A stretch of DNA of 64,000 nucleotides, from assembly GCF_000012865.1 (NCBI RefSeq), contig NC_007503.1, forward strand, positions 2,301,001-2,365,000, written 5' to 3'. Numbering within the stretch: the stretch's first letter is position 1; each line of letters opens with the position of its first letter. Position numbers and translations under genes: made by a program. Below the pieces are notes generated by a model. It worked only from the letters and a program-made list of their open reading frames with translations. It was not told where the DNA came from and made no database searches. Of this stretch, positions 26,286 through 34,939 are shown piece after piece. This DNA is from Carboxydothermus hydrogenoformans Z-2901 (GTDB lineage Bacteria > Bacillota > Z-2901 > Carboxydothermales > Carboxydothermaceae).

Positions 26286-26810
26286 TTAAAACTCTATTCC
26301 TTTTTGGGCAGGAATACCTTTTTGGTAGGGGTGTTTCACTTCCCGAATTTCCGATACTAAATCGGCAGCTTCAATTATCCGCTCCGAAGCATTCCTTCCC
26401 GTCAAAACAAGGTGCAGTTTTTCCGGTTTAATTTTTATTAAATCCAATACCTGTTCTTCATCTACAAGGCCGTAGCCAACGGAGTAAATAATTTCATCAA
26501 GGATAATCATATCCCAGTTTCCCGATAGAATCTCTTTTTTTGCTTCCTCCAAAGCTTCCTGGGCAGCTCTACGATGCTCGTCAAATTTTTCTTCGGATAA
26601 AAAGCCTTCGCCCATCTGGCGCATCACAAAGCGTTCCCCTAAAGCTTCGGCAGCTTTTAATTCTCCGTATTTCCAGCCACCTTTAATAAACTGTAAAACT
26701 AAAATCCGCATTCCCTGACCCCAGGCCCTTAGAGCCATCCCTAAAGCCGAGGTAGTCTTCCCCTTACCGTTTCCGGTAAAGACCAGAACAAGCCCCTTTT
26801 CCTTCCCCAT
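26286..26810 (-). CDS. cobO: Cob(I)yrinic acid a,c-diamide adenosyltransferase
   Basis: CobA/BtuR-type enzyme that adds the 5'-deoxyadenosyl group of ATP to cob(I)alamin or its precursor. The P-loop variant FTGNGKGKTTSALGMALRA is at residues about 7-25, followed by VLQFIKGGWKYGEL, and IILDEIIYSVGYG supplies the Walker-B-like Asp. Start ATG 26810 with GGGGGGGATGG ahead; a TTG seven codons earlier is unlikely. 174 residues is typical. It is inserted between tatD and yabE. Confidence 0.92.
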   Translation of the reverse strand: MGKEKGLVLVFTGNGKGKTTSALGMALRAWGQGMRILVLQFIKGGWKYGELKAAEALGERFVMRQMGEGFLSEEKFDEHRRAAQEALEEAKKEILSGNWDMIILDEIIYSVGYGLVDEEQVLDLIKIKPEKLHLVLTGRNASERIIEAADLVSEIREVKHPYQKGIPAQKGIEF

Positions 26811-26828
26811 GTACCATCCATCCCCCCC

Positions 26829-26866
26829 CAATTAGAAGTTAGAAGTCAGAAGTTGGAAGTTAGAAT
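26829..26866. repeat. AGAAGTTAGAAGT-type short intergenic repeat
   Basis: A run of near 7-base units (GAAGTTA, GAAGTCA, GAAGTTG). Similar AATTTCCAA or TTGGAAGTT-like runs lie at about 10,454-10,495 and 24,888-24,927. It occupies the cobO-tatD spacer. Confidence 0.4.
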
Positions 26867-26873
26867 AAAAACA

Positions 26874-27638
26874 TTATAAATTAAATAACTTTGTAGTGTT
26901 TTCGGTTAAAGCCTGGAAGGCTTCTTCTTTGGCTATGCCTTTAATCCGGGCAATTTCTTCGGCCACCAATGTTACCAGCCCCGGCTCGTTTCTCCTTCCC
27001 CGAAAGGGTTCCGGAGTAAGGTAAGGGCAATCGGTTTCCACCAGTAGATACTCTAAAGGTACTTTTTTAGCCACTTCTTTACCTTTGACGTTGTTTTTAA
27101 AGGTAAGCGGCCCCGCTAAGGAAATGTAAAAGTTAAGCTCTTTAATATACCTTAAAGCAAGCTCTGCCGAACCGGAAAAGCAATGTATCACCCCCGGAAG
27201 CCCAAGAGCGTGTTCCTTTAAGGTATCAAACACCTCCTGGTGGGCATCCCGGTCGTGAATTATTACTGGCTTTCCTTTTTCCCGGGCAAGTTTTAGCTGG
27301 CGGATAAAAGCTTCCCGCTGGACCTCGCGGGGAGATAAGTCCCGGTAAAAGTCAAGGCCTATTTCCCCTAAAGCCACTACCCGGGGGTGGTCTAAAAGCT
27401 GTTCTAAACGGCTAAAAACCTGATCATTTAGGGCTTTAGCATCATGGGGATGAATTCCAACGGCAGCATAAATTTCCGGATATTTTTCCGAAAGCCTAAC
27501 CGCTTCTTCCGAAGTAGGAAGATCATAGCCTACGGTAATAATTTTTTCCACCCCGTTTTGCCGGGCACGCTTTATAACCTCTTCCACATCGTCTTTAAAT
27601 TTCTGGTCGTTTAAGTGAGCATGGCTGTCAATGAGCAT
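26874..27638 (-). CDS. tatD: TatD family metal-dependent DNase
   Basis: TIM-barrel metallohydrolase of 254 residues. Metal-binding blocks DSHAHLND at the N-terminus, GEIGLDFYRD near 92, IHDRDAH near 127, IHCFSGS near 152 and VETDCPYLTP near 200 are all intact. It belongs to the YabD branch next to metS in Firmicutes. The window has it 25 bases downstream of metG in the same direction. It likely acts in 3' processing or repair of DNA. Confidence 0.95.
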   Translation of the reverse strand: MLIDSHAHLNDQKFKDDVEEVIKRARQNGVEKIITVGYDLPTSEEAVRLSEKYPEIYAAVGIHPHDAKALNDQVFSRLEQLLDHPRVVALGEIGLDFYRDLSPREVQREAFIRQLKLAREKGKPVIIHDRDAHQEVFDTLKEHALGLPGVIHCFSGSAELALRYIKELNFYISLAGPLTFKNNVKGKEVAKKVPLEYLLVETDCPYLTPEPFRGRRNEPGLVTLVAEEIARIKGIAKEEAFQALTENTTKLFNL

Positions 27639-27663
27639 AAGCCTTCCTTCTCCTGTTTTTAAT

Positions 27664-29625
27664 TTATTTTACCTTGCTCCCCGGGGGGATTTGGTCATCA
27701 ACAAATAGTACCTGGAGATTGCCATTACCGGATGCTGCCAAAACCATCCCCTGGGATTCAATACCCCGAAGCTTTGCCGGTTTTAGGTTGGCAACAATCA
27801 CCAACTGTTTGCCAATCAGCGCTTCCGGTTCATAATACTGGGCAATCCCTGCCACAATCGTTCTCTCTTCGTCTCCGAGAGTAACTTTAAGCTTTAAAAG
27901 CTTATCGGTCTTGGGTACCCGTTCGGCCTCAAGAACCCTGGCTACCCTTAAATCAATTTGGGAAAATTCGTCTATGGTAATGAGAGATTTTTCTTCCCCT
28001 TGTTCGGTCACGGTCTTTTCCTCCTTTTTGTCGGTAGCAGCCGTTCCTGCATTAATTGTGGTCAGTGGTTGGTCGTCGGTAGTCTTTAATAAAATTTCAG
28101 GATCGAGGCGGGGGAATAAAGGTTCGCCTTTTTTGATTTTTACTCCTGCCGGAAGTCGTCCCCAGTTGGAAAGCGACTCCCAGGTAAAGAGGGATTCGTC
28201 GTTAACTCCAAGCTGGGCGGAAACTTTAGCAGGGAAGTTGGGCATTACCGGTTTTAAAAGAACGGTAATAAACCGGTAACCTTCCAACACTACGTAAAGA
28301 ACCGTTTTAAGCCGCTCAATTTTGCCTTCTTTGTTTAAACTCCAGGGGGCTACTTCGTCAATATACTTATTAAGCCGGGTTACCAGTCGCCAGATATTAG
28401 CAAGAGCTCCGGCAAGGTCAAATTTATCCATTAATTTTTCAGTTTCCGCCGGTAAAGCTAAAGCCAGTTCTATTACTTCCCGATCAATTTCCTCATATTC
28501 AGAAGGAAGGGGTATCTCTCCTCCAAGGAACTTTTCTAACATGGACAGCGTACGATTTAAAAGATTACCCAGGTCATTGGCCAAATCAACATTTATCCGG
28601 TTGATTAACGCTTCTTCGGAATACACCGCATCAAGCCCCAGAGGCATTTCCCGCACTAAAAAGTAACGGACCGCATCCACTCCGTATTTTTCAACTAATT
28701 TTACCGGGTCAACTACATTACCCTTGGATTTAGACATCTTGCCCCCTTCCAGAACAAACCAGCCGTGCCCTACTACTTTTTTGGGAAGCTCAATCCCTAA
28801 AGCAAGAAGAATTATTGGCCAAATAACGGTGTGGAAACGCACGATGTCTTTCCCAACTAAATGAACGTCCGCCGGCCAGTATTTTTGGAAAAGATGGTCA
28901 TCATCGGTGCCGTAACCTAAAGCAGAAATGTAGTTGGTAAGGGCATCCACCCAAACATATACCACATGCTTTTTATCAAACGGCACAGGTATTCCCCAGT
29001 TAAAAGTGGTCCGGGAGACGCATAAGTCTTCTAACCCCTGCTTTATAAAATTTATCATTTCGTTACGCCGGGACTCGGGAACTATAAACTCCGGATTTTC
29101 TTCAATGTGCTTTAAAAGCCGGTCGGCATACTTGGACATCTTAAAAAAGTAGCTTTCTTCCCGGGTCCACTCTACCGGGCGCCCGCAGTCCGGACACTTG
29201 CCGTCAATCAGTTTGCCCTCGGTCCAAAAAGCTTCGCAGGGCGTGCAGTACCATCCTTCATAGGCCGACTTATAGATATCTCCCTGGTCGTAAAGCTTTT
29301 GAAAAATCGCCTGTACCACTTTTTTGTGCCGCTCTTCGGTGGTACGGATAAAGTCGTCATAGCTTATATCTAAAAGCTTCCATAAATGTTTAAAACTATC
29401 GACGATGGGGTCAACGTATTCTTTGGGAGAAAGTCCCTGGCTTTTAGCTTTTCTTTCAATTTTCTGGCCGTGTTCGTCGGATCCGGTTAAGAACCAGACA
29501 TCATAACCGGTCATCCGTTTAAAGCGAGCCATCGTATCCGCTGCCACGGTAGTATACGCATGGCCGATATGTAAATTATCGCTGGGATAATAAATCGGTG
29601 TGGTTATATAAAAGCTTTTGCCCAT
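27664..29625 (-). CDS. metG: Methionyl-tRNA synthetase
   Basis: Class I aminoacyl-tRNA synthetase of 653 residues that charges tRNA-Met. HIGHAYTTV (residues 21-29) and KMSKSKGNVVDP (near 296-307) are the HIGH and KMSKS ATP-binding motifs. A CxxC...CxxC knuckle (CTPC at about 127-130, CPDC near 144-147) binds zinc. The C-terminus holds an EMAP/Trbp-like tRNA-binding domain (about 545-653). Between the two parts lies a linker, of which residues about 514-526 are encoded by a GTGGT repeat. No T-box is visible upstream. Confidence 0.97.
   Translation of the reverse strand: MGKSFYITTPIYYPSDNLHIGHAYTTVAADTMARFKRMTGYDVWFLTGSDEHGQKIERKAKSQGLSPKEYVDPIVDSFKHLWKLLDISYDDFIRTTEERHKKVVQAIFQKLYDQGDIYKSAYEGWYCTPCEAFWTEGKLIDGKCPDCGRPVEWTREESYFFKMSKYADRLLKHIEENPEFIVPESRRNEMINFIKQGLEDLCVSRTTFNWGIPVPFDKKHVVYVWVDALTNYISALGYGTDDDHLFQKYWPADVHLVGKDIVRFHTVIWPIILLALGIELPKKVVGHGWFVLEGGKMSKSKGNVVDPVKLVEKYGVDAVRYFLVREMPLGLDAVYSEEALINRINVDLANDLGNLLNRTLSMLEKFLGGEIPLPSEYEEIDREVIELALALPAETEKLMDKFDLAGALANIWRLVTRLNKYIDEVAPWSLNKEGKIERLKTVLYVVLEGYRFITVLLKPVMPNFPAKVSAQLGVNDESLFTWESLSNWGRLPAGVKIKKGEPLFPRLDPEILLKTTDDQPLTTINAGTAATDKKEEKTVTEQGEEKSLITIDEFSQIDLRVARVLEAERVPKTDKLLKLKVTLGDEERTIVAGIAQYYEPEALIGKQLVIVANLKPAKLRGIESQGMVLAASGNGNLQVLFVDDQIPPGSKVK
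28053..28084. repeat. GTGGT repeat half-unit inside metG (copy D)
   Basis: AATTGTGGTCAGTGGTTGG and GTCGTCGGTAGTC closely match intergenic copies A and E. It is in frame and lies in the flexible linker before the tRNA-binding domain, so metG still reads through. Confidence 0.75.
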
Positions 29626-29732
29626 TTAAAACACGCCTCCTGCCTTACCGGTACTTTTTGGTGATATCGTACCAAACTTAAAATTAACCGTCAACTGCTA
29701 AGAATTTTTTAAAAAAAATTGGACAAACCTTA

Positions 29733-29761
29733 TTGACTATTAGAGTTAACTTTGGTAATAT
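29733..29761 (+). promoter_or_regulatory. Predicted sigma-A promoter of abrB
   Basis: TTGACT at 29,733-29,738 and TAATAT at 29,756-29,761 are separated by exactly 17 bases. The abrB start codon is 53 bases beyond, with AAAGGAGGAG as the ribosome site. Confidence 0.7.
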
Positions 29762-29814
29762 TTAGTTGAAAAAATTTTGTCGAAAATTGCAATAATAAAG
29801 GAGGAGAATTCATA

Positions 29815-30069
29815 ATGAAATCTACCGGAATAGTCAGAAAAGTAGACGAGCTGGGCCGGGTAGTAATCCCCATTGAGCTGAGAAGAACTTTGGGCATCGA
29901 AGAAAAGGATGCTCTGGAAATTTACGTAGACAACGAAAAAATTATTCTCAAAAAGTATGAACCGGCTTGCATTTTCTGCGGTAACGCTGCAAACGTCCAT
30001 CACTACAAAGGAAAGCTCATTTGCACCGATTGTTTAAAGGCTTTATCCGAAGAAGCAAAAGCTATTTAA
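29815..30069 (+). CDS. abrB: AbrB-family transition-state regulator
   Basis: An 84-residue DNA-binding protein. The N-terminal swapped-hairpin domain has VRKVDELGRVVIPIELR and LGIEEKDALEIYVD. The C-terminal part carries CIFCGN and CTDCLKA, two Cys pairs absent from Bacillus AbrB that probably form a zinc knuckle as in other clostridial AbrB proteins. AAAGGAGGAG precedes the ATG. It is divergent from metG, the same neighbourhood as in Bacillus. Expected to repress post-exponential genes. Confidence 0.92.
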   Translation: MKSTGIVRKVDELGRVVIPIELRRTLGIEEKDALEIYVDNEKIILKKYEPACIFCGNAANVHHYKGKLICTDCLKALSEEAKAI

Positions 30070-30857
30070 AAAGCGGAAGTTAACGCTTCCGCTTTTACTT
30101 TTTCTTTCTGGTACCAGTTTAAAAACTTAGAAAAAATCTCTTTTTCCTCCTGACCGTAAACTTTTAGAAAAGCTTTTGCTTCCCCGCTTCGTTTTGTCTC
30201 CTCAAGAAAACGTAGTAGACCTTCCCGGCCTTTTTTTGCTTCCAAAAACTTAACAAAATAATAACTCTGGCGATAAGCTGCATACTGGTTCTCTTCACTA
30301 TCAAGATTTTTTTCCAGTTCCTTAATACTATAAAAGACTTCCTCCTCATTCCCCCAAAATGCCGGTGCTTCACCAAAGGCTACTTCCGCCCACTGGGCAA
30401 CTCCCTCGTGTAAATAGCGTGAAAGTTTGCCCCCGGTTTTAATGTCGATTAAAAGGTGGGATATCTCATGGGCTAAAGCCTGGCTTTCCCAATCGTTTGC
30501 AAGATAAATAACCCCTTCCCAATAGTACCCCTGGGAGGGCAGGGCAAACAAGCCATAAGAATTAAGATTAGAAGTTAATACAATTACCGCCCGGTTTTTA
30601 GCTTGATAGGAAAAATATTTTTTCTCTTTAGAAAAAAGGTTATTTACTCTGGGTAAAAAACCCCGGGGAAGAGGGTTTTTACTTAGTACCGTTACCTCTC
30701 TGTAGTTATAAACTTTATACCCGAGTAACTTAAAGCTAAAAACTGTAAAGCTCTGTTTTAACGAATGTTTTGTTGCAAAAGGCATCTGGCTTAAAAAGAG
30801 TAACACAAGTAACAATAACCCAATTATTCTTTTTCGGTCAAAAAATAAAGCCCGCAT
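30066..30857 (-). CDS. Membrane-anchored peptidase-MA-like metallohydrolase
   Basis: A 263-residue protein. An N-terminal signal anchor (residues about 12-30) precedes a gluzincin-type domain with the zinc motif HEISH (in LAHEISHLLIDIKTGG) and a downstream ligand region YLHEGVAQWAE. The C-terminal half is helical. This fits the peptidase MA family. The final codons overlap the abrB 3' end and its terminator stem. Substrate unknown. Confidence 0.82.
   Translation of the reverse strand: MRALFFDRKRIIGLLLLVLLFLSQMPFATKHSLKQSFTVFSFKLLGYKVYNYREVTVLSKNPLPRGFLPRVNNLFSKEKKYFSYQAKNRAVIVLTSNLNSYGLFALPSQGYYWEGVIYLANDWESQALAHEISHLLIDIKTGGKLSRYLHEGVAQWAEVAFGEAPAFWGNEEEVFYSIKELEKNLDSEENQYAAYRQSYYFVKFLEAKKGREGLLRFLEETKRSGEAKAFLKVYGQEEKEIFSKFLNWYQKEKVKAEALTSAF
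30068..30097. terminator. Shared abrB / peptidase terminator
   Basis: AAAAGCGGAAG pairs with CTTCCGCTTTT. It serves abrB on the plus strand. It also encodes the last residues of the convergent peptidase gene. Confidence 0.85.
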
Positions 30858-30938
30858 GGGGATCTCCTCCTCTATGGGGCCTTTTTACCTGATTATAAAA
30901 TATTTTAAATTTTAATTATAGTTTAAAGTTCTGGTAAT

Positions 30939-31526
30939 TTATTTTTTGTTAAGATTTTTTTCAAACTCTTCTATGATTTTTTTCGCATTTTGAGCATCTG
31001 CGGAAGTAGGATCCGATAACGCTATAGCCTTTTCCAGTTCAGCAATTCCCTCTTTGTATTTTTGTTTACCGTAACCCAGGAAAATACCATAATTAAAATG
31101 AGCTTTAACGTGATTTGGGTCAATTTTTAAGGCATCTTCCACCTGTTTTATCGCATCATCCACCTGGCCCAGGTAAAAAAGCGCAATAGCCCGGTCCACC
31201 ATTACCGGAACGTTCGTGCTATTGAGCTCTAAAATTTTCCCAAAATAATACGCAGCTTTTAAGTAACCTTCGGGAGTACTTTTATCAAAGAGGGTGACGG
31301 CCAGTTGATACATTTTATTAACATCAGTAGGGTTTGCCAGGACTTCCGCCTCTAAAGCAATCGCCGGGTCTATTACCTGGTTATTTTGGTTTTGATTAAT
31401 ATTTGAGCTATTACCAATAGTCCAGGCAACGGAAGAGGCTATCAGACCCAAACCAAGAACCACCGCAACGGTCCATAAAATTATTTTTTGCTGCCGCTTT
31501 TTAGCTCTTAATTGCAAAATACTCAT
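30939..31526 (-). CDS. Membrane-anchored tetratricopeptide-repeat protein
   Basis: A 195-residue protein with a basic N-terminus, one membrane helix (about 16-35), an Asn/Gln-rich linker and two to three TPR units, best seen in IALFYLGQVDDAIKQVEDALKIDPNHVKAHFNYG. TPRs mediate protein contacts; the target is unknown. AAGGGGAG precedes the ATG. The gene lies upstream of the peptidase in the same direction. Confidence 0.82.
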   Translation of the reverse strand: MSILQLRAKKRQQKIILWTVAVVLGLGLIASSVAWTIGNSSNINQNQNNQVIDPAIALEAEVLANPTDVNKMYQLAVTLFDKSTPEGYLKAAYYFGKILELNSTNVPVMVDRAIALFYLGQVDDAIKQVEDALKIDPNHVKAHFNYGIFLGYGKQKYKEGIAELEKAIALSDPTSADAQNAKKIIEEFEKNLNKK

Positions 31527-31642
31527 ATTATCTCCCCTTGCTTTGGCTTTTTACTTATATAATTCTTTTTTCTTTTCGTTAATCCTGCAAGAAAAGTTAA
31601 AATCTTAACAAAGATATAAATTAAGCCGGCAGGAGCCGGCCA

Positions 31643-31684
31643 TAATTGTGGTCAGTGGTTAGTGGTAAGTCGTCGGTAATTAAG
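31643..31684. repeat. GTGGT dispersed repeat, copy E
   Basis: AATTGTGGTCAGTGGTTAG then GTCGTCGG, nearly the same as the metG copy. It is bracketed by GCCGGC hairpins (31,625-31,641 and 31,702-31,718) that could pair into a larger terminator-like stem after the peptidase M23 gene. Confidence 0.7.
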
Positions 31685-31727
31685 AAATAAAAAACTATAA
31701 CAGCCGGCTATTGCCGGCCCATCGTTC

Positions 31728-32372
31728 TTAAGGTAAATATTTTAACGGATTTACTGGATTACCATTTATTAGTATTTCAAAATGCAGGTGAGAACCAGTA
31801 GAACGGCCGGTGCTACCAATTAACCCAATTATGTCTCCCGCTTCTACTCTTTGGCCTTCGCGAACCAAAATTTTCGATAGGTGGCCGTACTTGGTTTTGT
31901 AAGGCCCGGCATGGTCCAAGACAATAAGCTTACCATAACCATCTTCCCAGCCGGCAAAAGTTACAACACCATCCCGCGCAGCCCTTACCGGATCCCCGGT
32001 AGAGCCATCAATATCAACGCCTTCATGTATCCTACCCCAGCGCTCGCCAAAGGGGGAGTTAATTCCCCCCCGGGCAGGCCAGATAAATCTATCCCCTTCA
32101 TCCCGGGAAGCTATTAACCGCAATTTACGGGAAGCTTTTTTGGGGTTTTGAACATCGGCTTTGGATTTTCGAACGGAAGTCTTGGTTTTCAAGGTATTTT
32201 CTTTAGCTTTAGTTACCAAAGTAAGCTTTGGGTCTATACTGGCCAACAACGCAGTGGAAAAACTATTTACTTTGGCTATCTCTCTATTTTCTTCAAAACT
32301 TTGTCCCAGGATAAATAAGCTAATTGTTATGATAAGTGCTGGCAAAAGTAAGCCTTTTCTTAAAAACTTCAT
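31728..32372 (-). CDS. M23-type (LytM) cell-wall endopeptidase
   Basis: A 214-residue exported protein. A signal segment (about 8-24), a Lys/Arg-rich linker, then the zinc peptidase domain: HEGVDIDGSTGDPVRAA has the first His-Asp pair, and GSHLHFEILING has the HxH motif. Zinc ligands are intact, so a real glycyl or crosslink-cleaving activity is likely, probably on peptidoglycan during growth or sporulation. GTGGAGG lies before the ATG. Confidence 0.9.
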   Translation of the reverse strand: MKFLRKGLLLPALIITISLFILGQSFEENREIAKVNSFSTALLASIDPKLTLVTKAKENTLKTKTSVRKSKADVQNPKKASRKLRLIASRDEGDRFIWPARGGINSPFGERWGRIHEGVDIDGSTGDPVRAARDGVVTFAGWEDGYGKLIVLDHAGPYKTKYGHLSKILVREGQRVEAGDIIGLIGSTGRSTGSHLHFEILINGNPVNPLKYLP

Positions 32373-32467
32373 TTATAACCTCCACTTGCCAAGAATCTTT
32401 TAATATTTTACCAAAAATTTTCGACTATGTCCAAGCAAAAAATGTAAAAGGCAGGGAAAACCCTGCC

Positions 32468-33010
32468 CTAAACACTTGATAAAACAAATTGTTTATGAAG
32501 AGCGGTATAAATTGCTACTACCTCCAGCGGTTGAAAATCTTTCAAACAACTTACGGTTTTTGGAAGTTCGATCACCACAAAGCCTTTTAATAAAGTGACT
32601 GGCGGAAGAGTTTTTCCAGCAAGGAGATTATTTACAATATCGCTACAATCGATTTCCAGTGCAGCGTTGGGAAGTAATGTTTCTGTTATTTTATCCCCAA
32701 TTATTGGATAATTGTGTGCTCCTTCCGGTAGTGCGATTACCGCCTTTTTAGTAAAGGTTAGTGGGTGATCGGTTAGGTTTATTACATTGATCGCCGTGGC
32801 ATAATTTGCAGGCTTTAAAGGTGGCTCTTCACCCGGTGGCAATGTTGCCTCTGGAGGTTCTGAAGGGTTTGGAATAAAGCCGCAAATAAATTTTACCGGG
32901 TAAACCAAAATTCTCCGGCCACCTAATAGCTGTTCTCGGGGCTTAATATATTCCACGTCCAGGGAAAGTCCTGCACCAACTGAAATTGGGAGAGGATTTG
33001 TAATAACCAA
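32468..33010 (-). CDS. Unknown protein with Pro-rich loop, possible surface protein
   Basis: A 180-residue protein. Start TTG at 33010 has GGAGG eight bases ahead; earlier starts lack a site. A Pro/Glu loop (NPSEPPEATLPPGEEPPLKP, residues about 47-66) is followed by beta-rich NYATAINVINLTDHPLTF and KKAVIALPEGAH. No signal peptide and no recognised catalytic motif. It could be an external structural protein of the spore by analogy with the Pro-rich proteins in this window. Family unknown. Confidence 0.5.
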   Translation of the reverse strand: MVITNPLPISVGAGLSLDVEYIKPREQLLGGRRILVYPVKFICGFIPNPSEPPEATLPPGEEPPLKPANYATAINVINLTDHPLTFTKKAVIALPEGAHNYPIIGDKITETLLPNAALEIDCSDIVNNLLAGKTLPPVTLLKGFVVIELPKTVSCLKDFQPLEVVAIYTALHKQFVLSSV

Positions 33011-33102
33011 CTTTACTACCTCCTTTTTAAGAGAATTTAGTCTCACCTACTATTAAGTTATGAAACCAACTCCAAAAAGGTTAAAGCCCCATTTCTGGGG
33101 CT

Positions 33103-34479
33103 TTAAATAAGACCTTCTTTTTTTAAGGTAAGATATAAAGCTATTTCTACCCTTTTTCGCATCATTTCACAGGAAGTTTTATAGGGCTTTAAAAGACTTC
33201 CGGTCATGTTTAAGTTGTTGGCATGACAGCCACCGCTGCAGTAATACCGGGCCCAGCAGGTAGCACATTCAGTTTTATTATAGATATGGGCATTTTTAAA
33301 GGTTTCTGGAATATCCTTACGAACTATACCTTCTTCTACATTTCCCATGCGATACTCGTCTTTACCCACGAATTGATGGCAGGGATAAATATCCCCTTCC
33401 GGCGATACGGCTATATACTCAAAACCAGCACCGCAGCCGGAAAGCCTTTTGTGAAGACACGGCCCTTCATAGGGATTTAAATTAAAGTGGAAAAACTCTA
33501 CGTTTTTTCCTTCCTGCCAGAGCTTATAAAGATATTCTCCAAGTTCATCGTATTGCGCTTTTAAAACAGGTAAAAGTTCTTCTCTTAAGGCAAGGGGGGA
33601 AGAATCCGGTAATACCACCGGTTCTAATGAAATGGACTTAAATCCTTCCTGGGCTAAAGCCTTAAAATCTTCTGCAAAATCAGGGTTTTGGGCGGTAAAG
33701 GTACCCCGAATATAATAAGGACGGTCCCCCCACTTTTCCAAGAAATTTTTAATGTTGGTCAGAACCGTTTGGTACGAAGCTTTTCCCCCGGGCAAAGGAC
33801 GCATCCGGTCATGAACTTCTTCCCGGCCATCTAAGCTTAAAACAATCCCCATGTCGTGCTCCGCTAAAAACTCCCGGACTTCATCGGTAAGGAGGAGAGC
33901 ATTGGTGGTAAGGGTAAAGCTAATATTTTTACCAAAAGCTTTAGCTTTAGCTTTGCCGTATAAAACGGTAGCTTTGACCACTTCCCAGTTTAAAAGCGGC
34001 TCGCCCCCAAAAAAGTCCACCTCAAGGTTTTTCCGGTACCCACTGTTTTCAATTAAAAAATCAATGGCTTTTTGAGCAATCGTCAGGGGCATAAGCCCCC
34101 GTTCATGCCCGTAACTCCCGGTACCAGCAAAACAGTAGCGACAGCGCATGTTGCAGTCATGGGCAATGTTTAAACACATCGCTTTTATTTCTGTTTTTGG
34201 AGGCTTATAATTTTCTTTAAACTTATCCTCGGAAAAAAGCTGGCCTTCGGCAATCAAGGTTTTTATTTCCTCCAATGCTTCCATCACTTCGGCAGGGGAA
34301 TAACGTCCTTCTAATTTTGGTAAAACCTTTTCTAAGGTAAGATCTTCTAATGGAGCTTTCCCCTGGTAGCCGTCATATTCTTTTAATATTTCGTAAGTAA
34401 TTTCATCTAAAACATGGATTCCCCCGGAAAATTCGTCTACAGCAATATTTACTCCTTTATAGCGGTAAATGTGCATCAT
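33103..34479 (-). CDS. scfB: Radical-SAM thioether maturase for SCIFF peptide
   Basis: ScfB-type radical SAM enzyme that installs Cys-to-Thr thioether links in the SCIFF peptide. The 4Fe-4S motif CNMRCRYC (CxxxCxxC, about residues 109-116) lies in the SAM core; the C-terminal SPASM-type cluster region contains CATCWARYYCSGGCH. The 458 residues match the family. It is downstream of the precursor gene scfA with a terminator between, as typical for this pair. Confidence 0.95.
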   Translation of the reverse strand: MMHIYRYKGVNIAVDEFSGGIHVLDEITYEILKEYDGYQGKAPLEDLTLEKVLPKLEGRYSPAEVMEALEEIKTLIAEGQLFSEDKFKENYKPPKTEIKAMCLNIAHDCNMRCRYCFAGTGSYGHERGLMPLTIAQKAIDFLIENSGYRKNLEVDFFGGEPLLNWEVVKATVLYGKAKAKAFGKNISFTLTTNALLLTDEVREFLAEHDMGIVLSLDGREEVHDRMRPLPGGKASYQTVLTNIKNFLEKWGDRPYYIRGTFTAQNPDFAEDFKALAQEGFKSISLEPVVLPDSSPLALREELLPVLKAQYDELGEYLYKLWQEGKNVEFFHFNLNPYEGPCLHKRLSGCGAGFEYIAVSPEGDIYPCHQFVGKDEYRMGNVEEGIVRKDIPETFKNAHIYNKTECATCWARYYCSGGCHANNLNMTGSLLKPYKTSCEMMRKRVEIALYLTLKKEGLI

Positions 34480-34502
34480 AGACCCTTCCTTCTTTATTTA
34501 AA

Positions 34503-34538
34503 TAAAAAAATTAACCTAACCCAAAGGATTAGGTTAAT
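34503..34538 (-). terminator. Attenuator between scfA and scfB
   Basis: ATTAACCTAA pairs with TTAGGTTAAT, followed on the minus strand by a run of eight T. A leaky stop here would yield more precursor mRNA than maturase mRNA. Confidence 0.75.
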
Positions 34539-34544
34539 CTTAGG

Positions 34545-34676
34545 TTAGTTCTTGCATACCTGATTTCCCACCGTGCAGGAAGTTTTGCAAGCCGACTGGC
34601 AGGATGCCTGGCAGTTGCCGCAACCTTTACCTTCAAAATGACCAAGGCTCCCTTTTAAAGATTTAATATGCTTCAT
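34545..34676 (-). CDS. scfA: SCIFF ribosomal peptide precursor
   Basis: A 43-residue peptide with six Cys in the last 25 residues, in the family pattern GCGNCQASC, QSAC, KTSC and QVCKN. Name: six cysteines in forty-five residues. AAGGGGG lies eight bases ahead of the ATG. It is a substrate for ScfB. The biological function of the mature peptide is not known from the sequence; ScfA/ScfB pairs are near-universal in Clostridia. Confidence 0.95.
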   Translation of the reverse strand: MKHIKSLKGSLGHFEGKGCGNCQASCQSACKTSCTVGNQVCKN

Positions 34677-34830
34677 TTAAAAACCCCCTTTGCCAAACTT
34701 TCCTTGATTATTATAGCTTAAATACTTTTGTAGCGTCAAATTTTTATTTTTCTACAATATTTCTATTTTAAACCAGTACTATTTTATGATAAGATTTTAT
34801 TGAAGATAATTTTAAAGTCAATACTCAGAT

Positions 34831-34932
34831 ACATTTGCTGAAAGAATAATAGAACTCAGACAAATCAAAGGACTAACCACAAAAAAACTTGCTTCTGGCT
34901 ATTGGAAGAAGAAAATAACTACAGGTAGGTGA
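34831..34932 (+). pseudogene. Remnant of an Xre-type helix-turn-helix gene
   Basis: Without any start codon, codons from 34,831 read TFAERIIELRQIKGLTTKKL, the usual first helix and turn of an Xre (HTH_3) regulator, and stop at a TGA at 34,930-34,932. It is too short to be functional and directly precedes the coiled-coil gene. Confidence 0.45.
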
Positions 34933-34939
34933 TGATTAC

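Noticed and set aside
26811-26873. Cobalamin riboswitch before cobO
   Set aside because: Only about 60 bases of repeat separate tatD and cobO, too short for the element.
29626-29732. Possible T-box leader before metG
   Set aside because: The metG-abrB gap is short and I see neither a specifier stem nor the T-box sequence.
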